DNA of 44,071 bases, taken from positions 1 to 44,071 of the forward strand of contig CACYHF010000017.1 in assembly GCA_902774155.1 (NCBI GenBank). Direction: 5' to 3'. The stretch's first letter is position 1; every line of letters begins with the position of its first letter. The stretch is from an uncultured Bacteroidia bacterium (GTDB lineage: Bacteria; Bacteroidota; Bacteroidia; Bacteroidales; UBA932). The notes under the pieces were generated by a model that saw only the letters and a program-made list of their open reading frames with translations, was not told the origin of the DNA and searched no databases. This document shows positions 6,895 to 16,856 of this stretch, piece after piece. Both the position numbers and the translations under genes were made by a program.

Positions 6895-8171
6895 CCCTGG
6901 GCACCAAGATGGATATGAAGGAAATGGACGAAGTCCTGATCCAGGACGACCAGCAGTTTGTCCTGCACTACAACTTCCCGCCGTTCGCCACCGGCGAGGC
7001 CAAGCCGCAGCGCGGTACCGGCCGTCGCGAAATCGGCCACGGCAACCTGGCTATGCGTGCCCTCAAGCCCGTCATCCCCACCGCCCCTGAATTCCCTTAC
7101 GCCGTGCGCGTAGTTTCCGATATCCTGGAATCCAACGGTTCCTCTTCCATGGCCTCCGTCTGCGGTGGCTGCCTGGCCCTGATGGACGCCGGCGTGAAGA
7201 TCAAAAAACCGGTGGCCGGTGTGGCCATGGGCCTGATCACCGATGCCGAACGTCCTAATGACCGTTACGCCATCCTCACCGACATCCTGGGCGATGAAGA
7301 TCACCTGGGCGACATGGACTTCAAGGTGACCGGCACCAAGGACGGTATCACCGCCACCCAGATGGACATCAAGGTGGACGGCCTGTCCTACGAAGTGCTC
7401 GAGAAGGCCCTGGAGCAGGCCCGTCAGGGACGTCTGCACATCATGGGCGAAATGCTCAAGACCATCCCCGAGCCTCGTGAGGACTACAAGCCCTTCGTGC
7501 CCCGTATGGTCCAGATCGAGATCCCGGCCGAATTCATCGGCGCCGTCATCGGCAAGGGTGGTGAAACCATCCAGGGGATGCAGAAGGAATTCGGTACCAC
7601 CATCACCATCGACGAGGTGGACAACGGCGACGGCACCACCAAGGGTGTCGTGGACATCTTCGGCACCGACAAGGCTGCCATGGATGCCACGCTGGAGAAG
7701 ATCAAAGGTATCTGCGCCGTTCCCGAACCCGGCCAGGTGTACCACGGCAAGGTGGTGAGCATCCTGGAATTCGGCGCCTTCATCGAGATCCTGCCCGGTA
7801 AGGAAGGCCTCCTCCACGTGAGCGAGATTGCCTGGACCAAGACCGACAAGGTGGAAGATGTCCTGAAGGTAGGTGACGAGGTAGATGTGAAACTCCTGGA
7901 AATCGATCCCAAGACCGGCAAGATGCGTCTTTCCATGCGCGCTCTTACGGAGAAGCCCGAAGGCTACGTGGAACCCAAGGGCCGTGGCCCGCGCCGCGAA
8001 GGCGGTGACCGCGGACCCCGCCGGGACGGCGATCGCAAGGGTGGCAACGACCGCCACGACCGTGGTGATCGCGGCCCTCGCCGCGATGGTGAGAAGCGCC
8101 TGGGTAATCCCTTCCGCAAACCCCGTTTCGAGGAAAGCGATGCGCCCAAGAACGAACCGGACGTGTTCTAA
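6744..8171 (+). CDS. pnp: Polynucleotide phosphorylase, C-terminal half (second RNase PH, KH, S1, RG-rich tail)
   Basis: Continuation of PNPase. In order: [11 protein letters not shown] and the catalytic RNase PH domain ([47 protein letters not shown]), a KH domain ([17 protein letters not shown]), an S1 domain ([20 protein letters not shown] to MRLSMRAL) and a basic tail. The tail repeats GDRGPRRDG-like units three times, unlike the short ends of most PNPases, and may add RNA binding. The listed start is a GTG at 6744 in the overlap; translation restart there is possible but unproven. An intrinsic terminator follows. Confidence 0.88.
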   Translation: MRNLVLDEGKRLDGRATNEVRPIWCEVDYLPCAHGSAIFTRGETQSLASVTLGTKMDMKEMDEVLIQDDQQFVLHYNFPPFATGEAKPQRGTGRREIGHGNLAMRALKPVIPTAPEFPYAVRVVSDILESNGSSSMASVCGGCLALMDAGVKIKKPVAGVAMGLITDAERPNDRYAILTDILGDEDHLGDMDFKVTGTKDGITATQMDIKVDGLSYEVLEKALEQARQGRLHIMGEMLKTIPEPREDYKPFVPRMVQIEIPAEFIGAVIGKGGETIQGMQKEFGTTITIDEVDNGDGTTKGVVDIFGTDKAAMDATLEKIKGICAVPEPGQVYHGKVVSILEFGAFIEILPGKEGLLHVSEIAWTKTDKVEDVLKVGDEVDVKLLEIDPKTGKMRLSMRALTEKPEGYVEPKGRGPRREGGDRGPRRDGDRKGGNDRHDRGDRGPRRDGEKRLGNPFRKPRFEESDAPKNEPDVF

Positions 8172-8186
8172 ATCCTGAAATGCAGT

Positions 8187-8219
8187 AAGCGCCGACCTGA
8201 AAAGGCCGGCGCTTATTTT
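8187..8219 (+). terminator. Intrinsic terminator after pnp
   Basis: AAGCGCCGACCT (8187-8198) pairs with AGGCCGGCGCTT (8203-8214) with one A-C mismatch around GAAA, followed by ATTTTAT. It also sits right behind the stop of the converging doxX-like gene and may serve both. Confidence 0.8.
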
Positions 8220-9393
8220 ATGCCAACAGCAGAATGGCCGCGAAGTACACGCAGAACCCCTGCGTGCGCAGGCGGCGCTTCACGATGTAACGGGTAGAAA
8301 GATCCACGGGATCGGCGGCGAAATCGGCCGCCAGGTTTTCCGGAACGTGCTGCACGTCCCATTTGTTCACCAGTTCGCCCTCGCAGAAATAGGTGCCGCC
8401 GCCGTTGGAGCGGTTTAACGTGATGAGGGTCTTGTAATCGGCATAATAGAGCGGCAGGTCCTTCGGAAGGGTGGCATCCCCGGGAACGGCCGATACCAGC
8501 ACCAGCGGAATTCCGCCGGCTTCCAGTACCTGGGTGTATTGCGCACGGACAGCGTCCCAGGAGACCGTGGCCGGGTCATAGACGGACAGGACCACAGCAC
8601 GGCCCTCGGCCGCCAGCCGGTCGCGGTATTCTCCTTCCGCATCACGGAAACTGAGCACCGGATACTCTTCCGTAACGCTTGTGGTCTGGCGGAAAACGGT
8701 GTCCACCTTCACGAAAGTCCAGGTGGAATCCGGCAGGGAATCCAAGGGAAAAACGCCCTCCTGGCCGTCCTTTTCATAGACGTAGGCCGCCTTGTAGTGA
8801 TTATCGGCCGCCAGGTCATCGTCCAGCGAAGCCATTAATTCGGCGCCCCAGTCGAACTCCGTGAAGTCCACGATGGGCAGGTGCGTATTGCTGTAGCCCA
8901 GCACGAACAGGACGGACACCGTGGCCAGCACAGCAGCCACAATCCGGTTGCGTTTGGGTTTGCCGAAGTCGTGGAACGGGGTGAAGGCGACGAAGGAGAG
9001 ACCCAGCAGGATCACGTTTTTCCAGAAACTCTGGGCGTGGGTCAGGTGGAAGGCCTGGCCGAAGCAGCCGCAGTCCATGGACGGATTGAGGATCCAGAGG
9101 ACCAGGGTGATGAGCGTAAAGAACGAGAGCAGGATAAAGGTGCAGCGGGCCGTGTGCTTGCGCAGGACGCCGGTGAACAGCGCGATGCCCAGCAATGACT
9201 CCAGCAGGCCCAGCAACGTGCCCAACACCTTGGCGGCGGGCATCAGGAAGGGCAGCCGGAAGAACTTGGCATATTCCTGGACGATGAGCTGGGTACCCAC
9301 CGGGTCGATGAGTTTCAGCAGACCGGATACCAGGAAAACAATGCCTACCAACAAGGCGGCAAAACGGCGGAATCGCTGATAAGAGGCTCTCAT
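8218..9393 (-). CDS. DoxX/MauE-like membrane protein with periplasmic thiol-type C-terminal region
   Basis: A 391-residue protein. The first 170 residues hold four hydrophobic helices with the features of DoxX/MauE-like proteins: FLVSGLLKLIDPVGT, and a CGCFG motif (MDCGCFGQAF) in the third-fourth helix region, a pattern shared with proteins thought to handle disulphide or quinone redox. The rest is soluble with a possible thioredoxin-like fold (VVLSVYDPATVSWDAV, IPLVLVSAV) but without a CxxC, and ends with a short hydrophobic segment. The start overlaps the tmk stop by four bases (ATGA), so it is the last gene of the rimP operon. Homologues are common and uncharacterised in Bacteroidales. Confidence 0.7.
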   Translation of the reverse strand: MRASYQRFRRFAALLVGIVFLVSGLLKLIDPVGTQLIVQEYAKFFRLPFLMPAAKVLGTLLGLLESLLGIALFTGVLRKHTARCTFILLSFFTLITLVLWILNPSMDCGCFGQAFHLTHAQSFWKNVILLGLSFVAFTPFHDFGKPKRNRIVAAVLATVSVLFVLGYSNTHLPIVDFTEFDWGAELMASLDDDLAADNHYKAAYVYEKDGQEGVFPLDSLPDSTWTFVKVDTVFRQTTSVTEEYPVLSFRDAEGEYRDRLAAEGRAVVLSVYDPATVSWDAVRAQYTQVLEAGGIPLVLVSAVPGDATLPKDLPLYYADYKTLITLNRSNGGGTYFCEGELVNKWDVQHVPENLAADFAADPVDLSTRYIVKRRLRTQGFCVYFAAILLLA

Positions 9394-10070
9394 GGCAGAT
9401 AGGGATCTATACTGGCACGCACCCGCTGGAAGATAGCATCCGGCGGCAACATGTTGCCGTTTTCATCGGCACAGTCGATGCGCAGGAAACGCTTGTCCAG
9501 CTGGGTCTGGGCCAGGTAAAGGGAACGGACGTCCTGCTGGAAAGCGATGGAAGCTTCGTGGATGTCCTGTGCGCCACCCAGGTAATTGCGGTCTGCGCCG
9601 GAACGTGCCTGGGAAAGGCTCTGTTCCACAAAGCCGATAGGTACGTCCAGGAAGAGATTCAAGTCCGGAACCGGCAGTTGAAAATCCCCGTATTCCGTGT
9701 TGAAAATCCAATCCCTGAGGCGTTTACGCGCCACCATATCCTTGAGCTTGGCACACTGGTATGCAATATTGGAATAGACGTAGCGGTCCAGCAGAACGGT
9801 TTTCCCTTCTTCCAGCGCTTCCCGGATAAGGGGGGCTGCACCGTGGCGGTCCTCTGCGAACAGAAGGGCCACCAGTTGCGGATGCACGGCGTCATTGGCG
9901 CCGAAATCTCCCCGCAGGAAGCGGCTGATGAGATCCCCGTACACAGGGGCGTCGTAGCGCGGGAAGTGGATGTACTCCAACTCCCCGCAGCGCTCCGTCA
10001 GGTATTCCTTCAGTTTCCGGACCTGCGTGGATTTCCCCGCGCCGTCCAGTCCTTCCAATACAATCAGCAT
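9390..10070 (-). CDS. tmk: Thymidylate kinase
   Basis: A 226-residue dTMP kinase, making dTDP from dTMP and ATP. P-loop GLDGAGKST at residues 8-16, the DRY motif in LDRYVYSNIAYQ, and a lid region with RSGADRNYLGG. The ATG at 10070 shares its A with the TAA of infB, and its own stop overlaps the doxX-like start, so it sits inside a tightly coupled operon. Length is slightly above the usual 205-215 residues. A longer upstream extension would lie within infB and is rejected. Confidence 0.93.
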   Translation of the reverse strand: MLIVLEGLDGAGKSTQVRKLKEYLTERCGELEYIHFPRYDAPVYGDLISRFLRGDFGANDAVHPQLVALLFAEDRHGAAPLIREALEEGKTVLLDRYVYSNIAYQCAKLKDMVARKRLRDWIFNTEYGDFQLPVPDLNLFLDVPIGFVEQSLSQARSGADRNYLGGAQDIHEASIAFQQDVRSLYLAQTQLDKRFLRIDCADENGNMLPPDAIFQRVRASIDPYLP

Positions 10071-10594
10071 TACAGGCTCCGTTTGATCTCCACAATCTGG
10101 AAGGCTTCGATGATGTCTCCCGGGTGGATGTCGTTGTAGCGCTCCAGGCCGCAGCCGCATTCCATACCGGCCGGCACTTCCTTGGCGTTGTCCTTACCGC
10201 GCTGCAGCGAAGCCAGGGAACCGGTGTACACTACGATGCCGTCGCGGATCAGGCGCACATCGGCCTTGTTGGTGAGCTTGCCTTCCTTCACCAGACAGCC
10301 GGCGATGGTGCCCACCTTGGAAATCTTGAAGGTCTGCTTCACTTCGGCGGTGGCGGTCACTTCCTCCTTCTTCTCCGGCTCCAGCATACCCTCGATACCT
10401 TCCTTCACTTCGTTGATACAGTCGTAAATGACGGAGTACAGACGGATTTCAATACCTTCCTTCTCCGCGGCACGACGGGCTTCGGCGCTGGGACGCACCT
10501 GGAAGCCGATGATCACGGCGTCGGAGGCTTCGGCCAGCAGGACATCGCTTTCGCTGATGGCGCCCACGGCCTTGTGGATCACGTTCACGCGCAC
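10070..10594 (-). CDS. infB: Translation initiation factor IF-2, C-terminal fragment
   Basis: C-terminal part of IF-2: [27 protein letters not shown]-like [13 protein letters not shown], the [12 protein letters not shown] segment of domain C1, and a C2 domain ending [16 protein letters not shown], which in the family recognises formyl-Met on initiator tRNA. It begins with GTG only ten bases before the stop of the N-terminal fragment (GTG at 10594-10592, TGA at 10587-10585), so re-initiation can be imagined. However, the residues expected between ELNV and SLIKLST are absent (see the other infB entry), so the start of domain C1 could not fold normally either way. Confidence 0.85.
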   Translation of the reverse strand: MRVNVIHKAVGAISESDVLLAEASDAVIIGFQVRPSAEARRAAEKEGIEIRLYSVIYDCINEVKEGIEGMLEPEKKEEVTATAEVKQTFKISKVGTIAGCLVKEGKLTNKADVRLIRDGIVVYTGSLASLQRGKDNAKEVPAGMECGCGLERYNDIHPGDIIEAFQIVEIKRSL

Positions 10595-12735
10595 TTCCTC
10601 GGTGGAAAGCTTGATGAGGGAACGTTGAGTTCCTTGAAGTTGCCGATGGCGATACGCCGACCGATTTCCTCCAGGGTGAGGTGCTTCTGCGTCTTGATGC
10701 CCTGGATGCGGATGAGCTGTTCGCGGCGCTGGGCGATGCTCTTGGCCTCTTTTTCATCGGCCATGATGTTGAACTTCTCACCGGCGGCGGGGGCACCGTT
10801 CAGGCCCAGCAGGGATACCGGCGTAGAAGGACCGGCGCTCATCACCTTCTGTCCGCGCTCGTTGTACATAGCTTTTACGCGGCCATAGAAGCTGCCGGAG
10901 ATAATCACGTCGCCCACGTTCACCGTGCCGTCCTGTACCAGCACCGTGGCCAGGTAGCCGCGGCCTTTGTCCAGGGAGCTTTCAATCACGGCGCCGCTTC
11001 CCATCTTGTTGGGATTGGCCTTCAGTTCCAGGAGGTCGGTCTCGAAGAGCACCTTTTCCAGGAGTTTGTCCACGTTGATACCTTTTTTGGCCGATATTTC
11101 CTGGCACTGGTACTTGCCGCCCCAGTCTTCCACCAGGATGTTCATCTCGGACAGCTGACGGCGGATGGTGTCGGCGTTGGCGCCGGGCTTATCAATCTTG
11201 TTGATGGCGAAGACCATGGGCACGCCGGCTGCCTGGGCGTGGGCGATGGCTTCCTTGGTCTGGGGCATCACGGCGTCGTCGGCTGCCACGATGATGATGG
11301 CCAGGTCCGTCATCTGGGCGCCGCGGGCACGCATGGCCGTGAAGGCCTCGTGACCCGGGGTATCCAGGAAGGTGATGTGACGGCCGCTGTCCAGGGTGAC
11401 ACTGTACGCACCGATGTGCTGGGTAATGCCACCGGCCTCACCGGCAATCACGTTGGAGTTGCGGATGTTGTCCAGCAGGGAAGTCTTACCGTGGTCTACG
11501 TGGCCCATCACGGTAATCACCGGAGGACGTTCCACCAGGTCTTCTTCGCGGTCAGGTTCCTGCTGCTTGATCTCTTCAGAAAGCTCTGCAGTGACGAATT
11601 CCACCTTGTAGCCAAATTCTTCGGCCACCAGAACCAGGGTTTCGGCATCCAGACGCTGGTTGATGGATACCATCATGCCCAGGGACATGCAGGCGCCGAT
11701 CACCTTCACCACCGGGGTGTTGTTCATGAGGGTGGCCAAGTCGTTCACCGTCACGAACTCCGTCACTTTCAGGACTTTGTTCTCTGCGGCGGCGGCTTCC
11801 ATCTCTTCCTGGGAACGAAGGGCGGCAATCTCGCGCTTCTCCTTGCGGTGCTTGGCGCCGAAGTTATTGCGCGTGCTTTCGTTCATCTTGGCGTAGGTTT
11901 CCTTCACCTGCTTCTGGATTTCCTTCTGCATTTCTTCCTGCTCGGCCTCGGTCATGGCGGGCTTGAAGCGCTCGCCCTTCTTGCGGCCCTTGGCAGGTTG
12001 TGCAGCAGGGGTATCGGCCTTCTTCTTGTCGGCCTTCTTGGGGGTCTTGTCGGCCTGCACCTTGGTCACGTCCACTTTCTGGGAGCCGCTGCTCTTGATG
12101 CGTTCGCGCTTTTTGGTGCGTTTGGGATCGAACTGGGACAGGTCAATCTTGCCCACCACCTTGAAGGGAGCGTCGCCGGGCTGGGTGGAAGGCGTTTCCG
12201 CAGGGGTTTGGGCGGGCGTTTCTTCTGCCTCGGGTTCCGGTTCGGGCTCTACTACAGGCTCGGGTTCTTCTGCGGGCTCCGGCTCCGGTTCGGGTTCCGG
12301 TTCCGGCTCGGGTTCGGGGATGGGTTCCGGCTCCGGTTCCGGAATGGGCTCCGGCTCCGGTTCGGGTTCCGGAATGGGTTCCGGTTCGGGTTCGGGAATG
12401 GGCTCCGGCTCCGGTTCCACCACGGGCTTGCGGGACAGGTTGTTGCTCTTGATCACGGTTACGCGCTCAGGCTCGAACTCGTCCTCTTCGTTGTCCTGTT
12501 TCCGGGACGCCTTGTCCAGGATTTCGGTGAGCTTGACATCCACTTTTTCAGCGGCTTCCTTCAGTTCCAGGTCCTTGCCGAACTTTTTGTGCAGTTCCGG
12601 CAGGTATTCGTCCGAGACCTTCAGGTTCGGATTGGCGTCTTCGATGCCGGCGCCTTTGGAATTGAGGAACTCCACCAGGGTGTCCAACCCGATGTTAAAT
12701 TGTTTAATCAGTTTCGATAATCTGATTTCTGCCAT
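10585..12735 (-). CDS. infB: Translation initiation factor IF-2, N-terminal and GTPase part, frameshifted
   Basis: First 716 codons of IF-2, the GTPase that places initiator tRNA on the 30S subunit. In order: IF2_N helix (residues 1-50), a Pro-Glu/Ile repeat (about 105-170), a long basic linker with coiled-coil character (250-320), a second IF2_N-like segment, the G domain with GHVDHGKTS at 411-419, [12 protein letters not shown] and SAKKG, then domain II. The frame breaks after GNFKELNV near 10621: 15 conserved residues (family IVKGDVDGSVEALSD, about 46 bases) are missing and the last dozen codons are out of frame. IF-2 is essential, so a consensus error must be considered. Follows nusA by 26 bases. 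Confidence 0.88.
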   Translation of the reverse strand: MAEIRLSKLIKQFNIGLDTLVEFLNSKGAGIEDANPNLKVSDEYLPELHKKFGKDLELKEAAEKVDVKLTEILDKASRKQDNEEDEFEPERVTVIKSNNLSRKPVVEPEPEPIPEPEPEPIPEPEPEPEPIPEPEPEPIPEPEPEPEPEPEPEPAEEPEPVVEPEPEPEAEETPAQTPAETPSTQPGDAPFKVVGKIDLSQFDPKRTKKRERIKSSGSQKVDVTKVQADKTPKKADKKKADTPAAQPAKGRKKGERFKPAMTEAEQEEMQKEIQKQVKETYAKMNESTRNNFGAKHRKEKREIAALRSQEEMEAAAAENKVLKVTEFVTVNDLATLMNNTPVVKVIGACMSLGMMVSINQRLDAETLVLVAEEFGYKVEFVTAELSEEIKQQEPDREEDLVERPPVITVMGHVDHGKTSLLDNIRNSNVIAGEAGGITQHIGAYSVTLDSGRHITFLDTPGHEAFTAMRARGAQMTDLAIIIVAADDAVMPQTKEAIAHAQAAGVPMVFAINKIDKPGANADTIRRQLSEMNILVEDWGGKYQCQEISAKKGINVDKLLEKVLFETDLLELKANPNKMGSGAVIESSLDKGRGYLATVLVQDGTVNVGDVIISGSFYGRVKAMYNERGQKVMSAGPSTPVSLLGLNGAPAAGEKFNIMADEKEAKSIAQRREQLIRIQGIKTQKHLTLEEIGRRIAIGNFKELNVPSSSFPPRKCA
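12226..12423 (-). repeat. Pro-Glu repeat-coding tract in infB
   Basis: About 66 codons encode alternating PEPEPE(I/P) units, written with GGTTCCGG/GGCTCCGG-type hexamers on the plus strand. It lies in the variable region of IF-2 between the N-terminal domain and the G domain. Such tracts form stiff extended linkers and are prone to length change. Confidence 0.8.
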
Positions 12736-12761
12736 ATATAAACCCCTTTTTGTTCTAAATG

Positions 12762-14030
12762 TTAGTCTTCAAACTCTTCGTGCAGGATGCGCAGGACTTC
12801 TTCCACGGTCTCGTCTTCGAGGTCGGCTCGGGTGGCAATCTCCTGCGGATCCAGGGCCATGACGCTGCGGGCGGTGTCGCAGCCGATAGCCTGCAGGCGC
12901 TCGATCACCCAAGGATCGATCACGTCGGTGAACTCGCTCAGCAGGACGTCGTCCTCTTCTTCCTCGTTCTGCGGAAGTTCGCGCCATACCTCGATCTCAC
13001 GGCCCACCAGCATACCGGCCAGCTTGATGTTCACGCCGCCTTTGCCGATACCTTTCTTCACCTCATCGGCCTGCATATAGACCTTGATCTTGTCTTCGGG
13101 GCTTTCGCCCAGATCGATGCGGGAGATACGGGCCGGATTCAGGGCGCGCTGGATCATAAGCTGCGGGTTGTTGCTCCACTGGATCACGTCGATGTTCTCG
13201 TTGCGCAGTTCGCGCACGATGCCCATGATGCGGGAACCCTTCACGCCGATGCAGGCGCCGATGGGATCGATGCGGTCGTCGTAGGACTCAACAGCTACCT
13301 TGGCACGTTCGCCGGGGATGCGCACCACCTTCTTCACGGTGATGAGACCGTCGTAGATTTCAGGCACTTCCATCTCGAAGAGCTTCTCCAGGAAGCTGTC
13401 GGTGGTGCGGGAAAGCACGATGTAGGGCGTGGTGTTGTTCTTCATCTCCACGCTCTTGATGATGGCGCGTACGGAGTCGCTCTTCTTGAAACGCTCGCCG
13501 GGAATCTGCTCGCTCTTGGGCATACGGAGTTCGTTGCCGTCCTCGTCCAGGATGAGGGCCTCGTTCTTCCAGGTCTGGTACACTTCGCCGGTGAAGATTT
13601 CACCTACACGCTCGTTGTACTTCTTGAACACGTTGGCCTTTTCGATGTCCATAATGCGGCCCTGCAGATTCTGGCGGATGTTCAGGATGCCGCGGCGGCC
13701 GAAGGAAGCCAGAGAAAGCTTGCGGGCAAAGGTGTCGCCGATTTCATAATCATCGTCGCCGGTTTCGGCCTTGATTTCGTCCACGGTGATTTGGGTCACG
13801 GGGTCTTCCACTTCCTCCACCACTTCGAAATTCTGGTAGATTTCGCAGTCTCCCTTGTCCACGTTGATGATCACGTCGAAGTTGTCGGCGTTGCCGTAGG
13901 TCTTGGCCAGCTGGGTGAGGAACACATCCTTCAGCACACCCAGCATTACCGGACGGTCAATGCTCTTTTCTTCCTTGAAGTCCTTGAAAGCGTCAATCAA
14001 GGTTACTTCTTTCTCTTTTTCTTTTGCCAT
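12762..14030 (-). CDS. nusA: Transcription termination/antitermination protein NusA
   Basis: A 422-residue NusA, which binds RNA polymerase and the nascent RNA and modulates pausing, termination and rRNA antitermination. Domains in order: N-terminal polymerase-binding domain (about 1-125), S1 domain starting at [12 protein letters not shown]1 ([22 protein letters not shown]) and KH2 ([19 protein letters not shown]), then a short acidic tail with one helix-hairpin-helix unit ([17 protein letters not shown]). It sits 14 bases after rimP and before infB, the conserved rimP-nusA-infB order. Length is that usual for Bacteroidota, without the doubled C-terminal repeats of enterobacteria. Confidence 0.95.
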   Translation of the reverse strand: MAKEKEKEVTLIDAFKDFKEEKSIDRPVMLGVLKDVFLTQLAKTYGNADNFDVIINVDKGDCEIYQNFEVVEEVEDPVTQITVDEIKAETGDDDYEIGDTFARKLSLASFGRRGILNIRQNLQGRIMDIEKANVFKKYNERVGEIFTGEVYQTWKNEALILDEDGNELRMPKSEQIPGERFKKSDSVRAIIKSVEMKNNTTPYIVLSRTTDSFLEKLFEMEVPEIYDGLITVKKVVRIPGERAKVAVESYDDRIDPIGACIGVKGSRIMGIVRELRNENIDVIQWSNNPQLMIQRALNPARISRIDLGESPEDKIKVYMQADEVKKGIGKGGVNIKLAGMLVGREIEVWRELPQNEEEEDDVLLSEFTDVIDPWVIERLQAIGCDTARSVMALDPQEIATRADLEDETVEEVLRILHEEFED

Positions 14031-14044
14031 TGGTTATATTGTTA

Positions 14045-14512
14045 TTATTTAAAATCAATGTACGGCGTCACGGAGTTGATTTCGCTCAGCGGGAAACGGT
14101 CTTCGTGGGTTACTTTTTCCTTCTTCTTTTTTCCTTCCACGGCTTCCAGGGCAGTGTACTGCAGGGTGACGGAGTCTTCATCGGCCTCCTGGAGGGTGGC
14201 GATGAGGCGCTTTCCGCCTTTGAACTTCACATCCACCTGGCTGCCCACGGCCTTGAGGAACTGCTTCAGAACTTTGAACGGACGGTCCAGGCCGGCCGAT
14301 GACACCGTGAGGGCATAGTCTTCCACGTCCTGGTCGAAGGCCTCGTGCACCACCTGGTCGATGGCTGCACAGTCTTCCCAGTCCACCTCTCCCTGCTCCT
14401 TCTCGAGGATAATCTCAATGTCATTCTCCGCGCTTACGGTCACATCCACCAGGAAGCAACCTCTTTGCGCCACGGCCGGCTCCACGGCCTGTGTGATCTG
14501 TTCTTTTTTCAT
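14045..14512 (-). CDS. rimP: Ribosome maturation factor RimP
   Basis: A 155-residue RimP, needed for 30S maturation. The N-terminal half has the alpha/beta domain with CFLVDVTVSAENDIEIILE and the central VSSAGLDRPFK motif; the C-terminal half is an SH3-like barrel (VDVKFKGGKRLIATLQEADED). First gene of the nusA operon. A promoter lies at 14597-14628, and a terminator hairpin with eight Ts lies between that promoter and the ATG (14552-14583), suggesting control by attenuation. A further hairpin resembling a dispersed repeat occupies 14518-14548, directly before the ATG. Confidence 0.92.
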   Translation of the reverse strand: MKKEQITQAVEPAVAQRGCFLVDVTVSAENDIEIILEKEQGEVDWEDCAAIDQVVHEAFDQDVEDYALTVSSAGLDRPFKVLKQFLKAVGSQVDVKFKGGKRLIATLQEADEDSVTLQYTALEAVEGKKKKEKVTHEDRFPLSEINSVTPYIDFK

Positions 14513-14517
14513 ATACT

Positions 14518-14548
14518 TGTCATTCTGTGCCCTTTTGGGCGAAGAATC
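14518..14548 (-). repeat. Dispersed-repeat-like hairpin in the rimP leader
   Basis: Minus strand: GATTCTTCGCCC, AAAA, GGGCACAGAATGACA. The outer parts ATTCT/AGAAT and the inner GCCC/GGGC pair. The outer sequence is the same as that of the purM-purN repeat at 18951-18976, with a different centre, so the two are likely members of one family. It lies just upstream of the rimP ATG and could affect translation. Confidence 0.5.
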
Positions 14549-14551
14549 TCC

Positions 14552-14583
14552 AAAAAAAAGATAGGGGACCGCCGTCCTCTATC
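14552..14583 (-). terminator. Intrinsic terminator downstream of the rimP promoter (possible attenuator)
   Basis: Minus strand: GATAGAGGAC (14583-14574), GGCG loop, GTCCCCTATC (14569-14560), then eight Ts (14559-14552). The stem is 10 bp with one A-C mismatch. It is 94 bases beyond the folD stop, so it may end the purine operon, but it is also transcribed from the rimP promoter, starting only a few bases after the predicted start site. Confidence 0.75.
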
Positions 14584-14596
14584 TCGTTCACGTTTG

Positions 14597-14628
14597 CAAA
14601 TATACGCATTATTTCTGAATTCGCCAAA
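14597..14628 (-). promoter_or_regulatory. Promoter of the rimP-nusA-infB operon
   Basis: Minus strand: TTTG (14628-14625), 20 bases, TATATTTG (14604-14597). Both boxes are perfect; predicted start near 14590. Confidence 0.75.
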
Positions 14629-14676
14629 TCTTTTCTTTTCTGGCTAACCTGCCTGTCCTCCTTTGCTGCGCTCCTG

Positions 14677-15528
14677 TCATCCTTCGCGGGAGAGGAAGCA
14701 GTGGATGGTGTTCTGCATAAGCATGGCGATGGTCATGGGGCCTACGCCGCCGGGGACGGGGGTGATCCAGGAGGCCACGGGCTGGGCCGATGCAAAATCC
14801 ACGTCGCCGCAGAGCTTGCCTTCGGCATTGCGGTTCATACCCACGTCAATGACCACGGCGCCGGGTTTGACCATATCGCCGGTCACAAGGCCGGCCTTGC
14901 CTACCGCCACCACCAGGACATCGGCCGTGCGGCATACGGCGCCCAGGTCGGCGGTGCGGGAATGGGCGATGGTTACCGTAGCGTGACGGTCCAGCAGCAG
15001 CTTGGCCACGGGTTTTCCCACAATGTTGCTTCGGCCCACCACCACGGCGTTCTTGCCCTTGAGCTGGCAGCCGATGCTGTCCAGCATACGCATAATGCCA
15101 GCCGGCGTGCAAGGAACGATGCACTCCTTGCCCAGCCACAGGCCCGCCACATTGCCGGGGTGGAAACCATCCACATCCTTCTCGCGGGCAATGGTGTCAA
15201 TGACTTTCTCTTCGTCGATGTGCTTGGGCAGGGGCAGCTGCACCAGGATACCGTCCACCAGCGGATCATTGTTCAGCGCCACAATCTGCTGCAACAGCGC
15301 ATCTTCGCTGATATCGGCCGGTAACTCGATGAGCCGCGACTCCATGCCCGTATAGGCGGCAGCCTTCACTTTGTTGCGTACATACACCTGGCTGGCGGGG
15401 TTTTCCCCCACGATAATGACCACCAGGCAGGGCTTACGGCCATACTGGGCTTCCAGCTGGGGTACCTGCGCCTTCACTTCGTCCTTTACAGCCTGACTCA
15501 AGGCTTTTCCGTCAATGATGTTTCCCAT
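14677..15528 (-). CDS. folD: Methylenetetrahydrofolate dehydrogenase/cyclohydrolase FolD
   Basis: A 283-residue bifunctional enzyme that turns 5,10-methylene-THF into 10-formyl-THF, the formyl donor used by PurN and PurH encoded upstream. Family marks: [11 protein letters not shown] with the catalytic Tyr and Lys, [11 protein letters not shown], the NADP fold [12 protein letters not shown] and the C-terminal [15 protein letters not shown]. The ATG shares a base with the purD stop (TAATG), so it is the final gene of the purine operon, matching its role as cofactor supplier. Confidence 0.95.
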   Translation of the reverse strand: MGNIIDGKALSQAVKDEVKAQVPQLEAQYGRKPCLVVIIVGENPASQVYVRNKVKAAAYTGMESRLIELPADISEDALLQQIVALNNDPLVDGILVQLPLPKHIDEEKVIDTIAREKDVDGFHPGNVAGLWLGKECIVPCTPAGIMRMLDSIGCQLKGKNAVVVGRSNIVGKPVAKLLLDRHATVTIAHSRTADLGAVCRTADVLVVAVGKAGLVTGDMVKPGAVVIDVGMNRNAEGKLCGDVDFASAQPVASWITPVPGGVGPMTIAMLMQNTIHCFLSREG

Positions 15529-16853
15529 TATTCAAAAGCGATGTGTGCGATATCCTTCCGGTAAAAGAGGTTATCGCACTGGATTTTACTGATTTCGTGA
15601 TAGACTTTTTCCCGGGCTTCGGCCAGGTTGGTACCGCCGGAAACCACCATCAGTACGCGACCTCCGTTGGTAAAAACCCTGCCGTCGCGGATGCCGGTTC
15701 CCATATGGTACACCTGCGCATCCACCTTGTCCAAGCCCTTGATATCGAAACCCTTCTGGTAGTGGCCAGGGTAGCCCTTGGAGGCTAGCACAACGCCCAG
15801 CGTAACGCCGTCGGCCCAGCGTGGCTGTTCCACTTCGCGGCCCGTTGCCACACCTTCAAAGATATCGTAAATGTCGCTCTTAAGCAGCGGCAGCACCACC
15901 TCCGTCTCCGGGTCTCCGAAGCGCGCGTTGAACTCGATTACCTTAATCCCCTCCGGCGTTTTCATAAGGCCGCCGTAAAGCACACCGGAAAGGGGCATAC
16001 CCTCGGCCACCATGGCCGATGCCGCTTTGCACATGATTTCCCGGTAGGCAAATTCCCGGTCTTCGGGCGTGATGAAGGGAAGGCCGGTATAGGCGCCCAT
16101 ACCGCCCGTGTTGGGCCCTTTGTCACCGTCATAGGCGCGCTTGTGGTCCTGGGAAAGCGGCATCGGATACACGTGCGCACCATCCACAAAGCAGAGGAAG
16201 GAGAACTCAGGGCCGGTGAGATAATCCTCCACCACCACCCGGCCTTCACCGAAGCTGTGGTCCAGCAGCATATCGGCCAGTGCGCGGCGCGCCTCGTCCA
16301 GGTCCTGGGCTATGACCACACCCTTGCCGGCAGCCAGCCCGTCGTACTTCAAAACCGCCGGGAAGGGGCGGGCCGAAACATAAGACAGCGCCTCCTCATA
16401 CTCCGAAAAACTGCGGTATGCGGCCGTGGGGATGCCATACTTGGCCATAAGTTCCTTGGCGAACTCCTTGGAACTCTCAATGGCGGTTGCCGCCTGCGTA
16501 TGACCGAAAATAGCCAGTCCGGCGGCCCGGAAGGCATCCACGATGCCCGCTGCAAGCGCGGCTTCCGGGCCCACCACGGTGAGGTCCACCTGGTTTTCCA
16601 GCGCAAAGGCTTTAAGGCCCTCCACATCGGTATCCTTCAGGGGGACATTGATGGCCTGCTCTCCGATACCGGCATTGCCCGGGGCGCAGTAAATCATACT
16701 AACCTGCGGACTGCGGCTCAAGGCGTCCACGATGGCGTGTTCCCGTCCGCCACCGCCGATGACCAGCACCGTTTTTCCCAGGCAGTTCTCCAGGTTAATT
16801 TCCTTGGCAGATCTGGCCGTTCGGGCTGAAGGGAGAGGATAAACAAGTCCCAT
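15528..16853 (-). CDS. purD: Phosphoribosylamine-glycine ligase (GAR synthetase)
   Basis: Joins glycine to 5-phosphoribosylamine with ATP, the second step of purine synthesis. ATP-grasp enzyme with GGGGREHAI near the N-terminus, [14 protein letters not shown], the metal-binding [12 protein letters not shown] and the C-terminal domain ending DIAHIAFE. The only ATG (16853) adds about 28 residues before the usual KVLVIGGGG strand; the extension is basic and unlike the family. It lies three bases after the purH stop, so it may be the true start, but an alternative codon nearer KTVLVIG is possible. Cytoplasmic, seventh-last to last in an operon read purE to folD. Confidence 0.93.
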   Translation of the reverse strand: MGLVYPLPSARTARSAKEINLENCLGKTVLVIGGGGREHAIVDALSRSPQVSMIYCAPGNAGIGEQAINVPLKDTDVEGLKAFALENQVDLTVVGPEAALAAGIVDAFRAAGLAIFGHTQAATAIESSKEFAKELMAKYGIPTAAYRSFSEYEEALSYVSARPFPAVLKYDGLAAGKGVVIAQDLDEARRALADMLLDHSFGEGRVVVEDYLTGPEFSFLCFVDGAHVYPMPLSQDHKRAYDGDKGPNTGGMGAYTGLPFITPEDREFAYREIMCKAASAMVAEGMPLSGVLYGGLMKTPEGIKVIEFNARFGDPETEVVLPLLKSDIYDIFEGVATGREVEQPRWADGVTLGVVLASKGYPGHYQKGFDIKGLDKVDAQVYHMGTGIRDGRVFTNGGRVLMVVSGGTNLAEAREKVYHEISKIQCDNLFYRKDIAHIAFE

Positions 16854-16856
16854 ATA

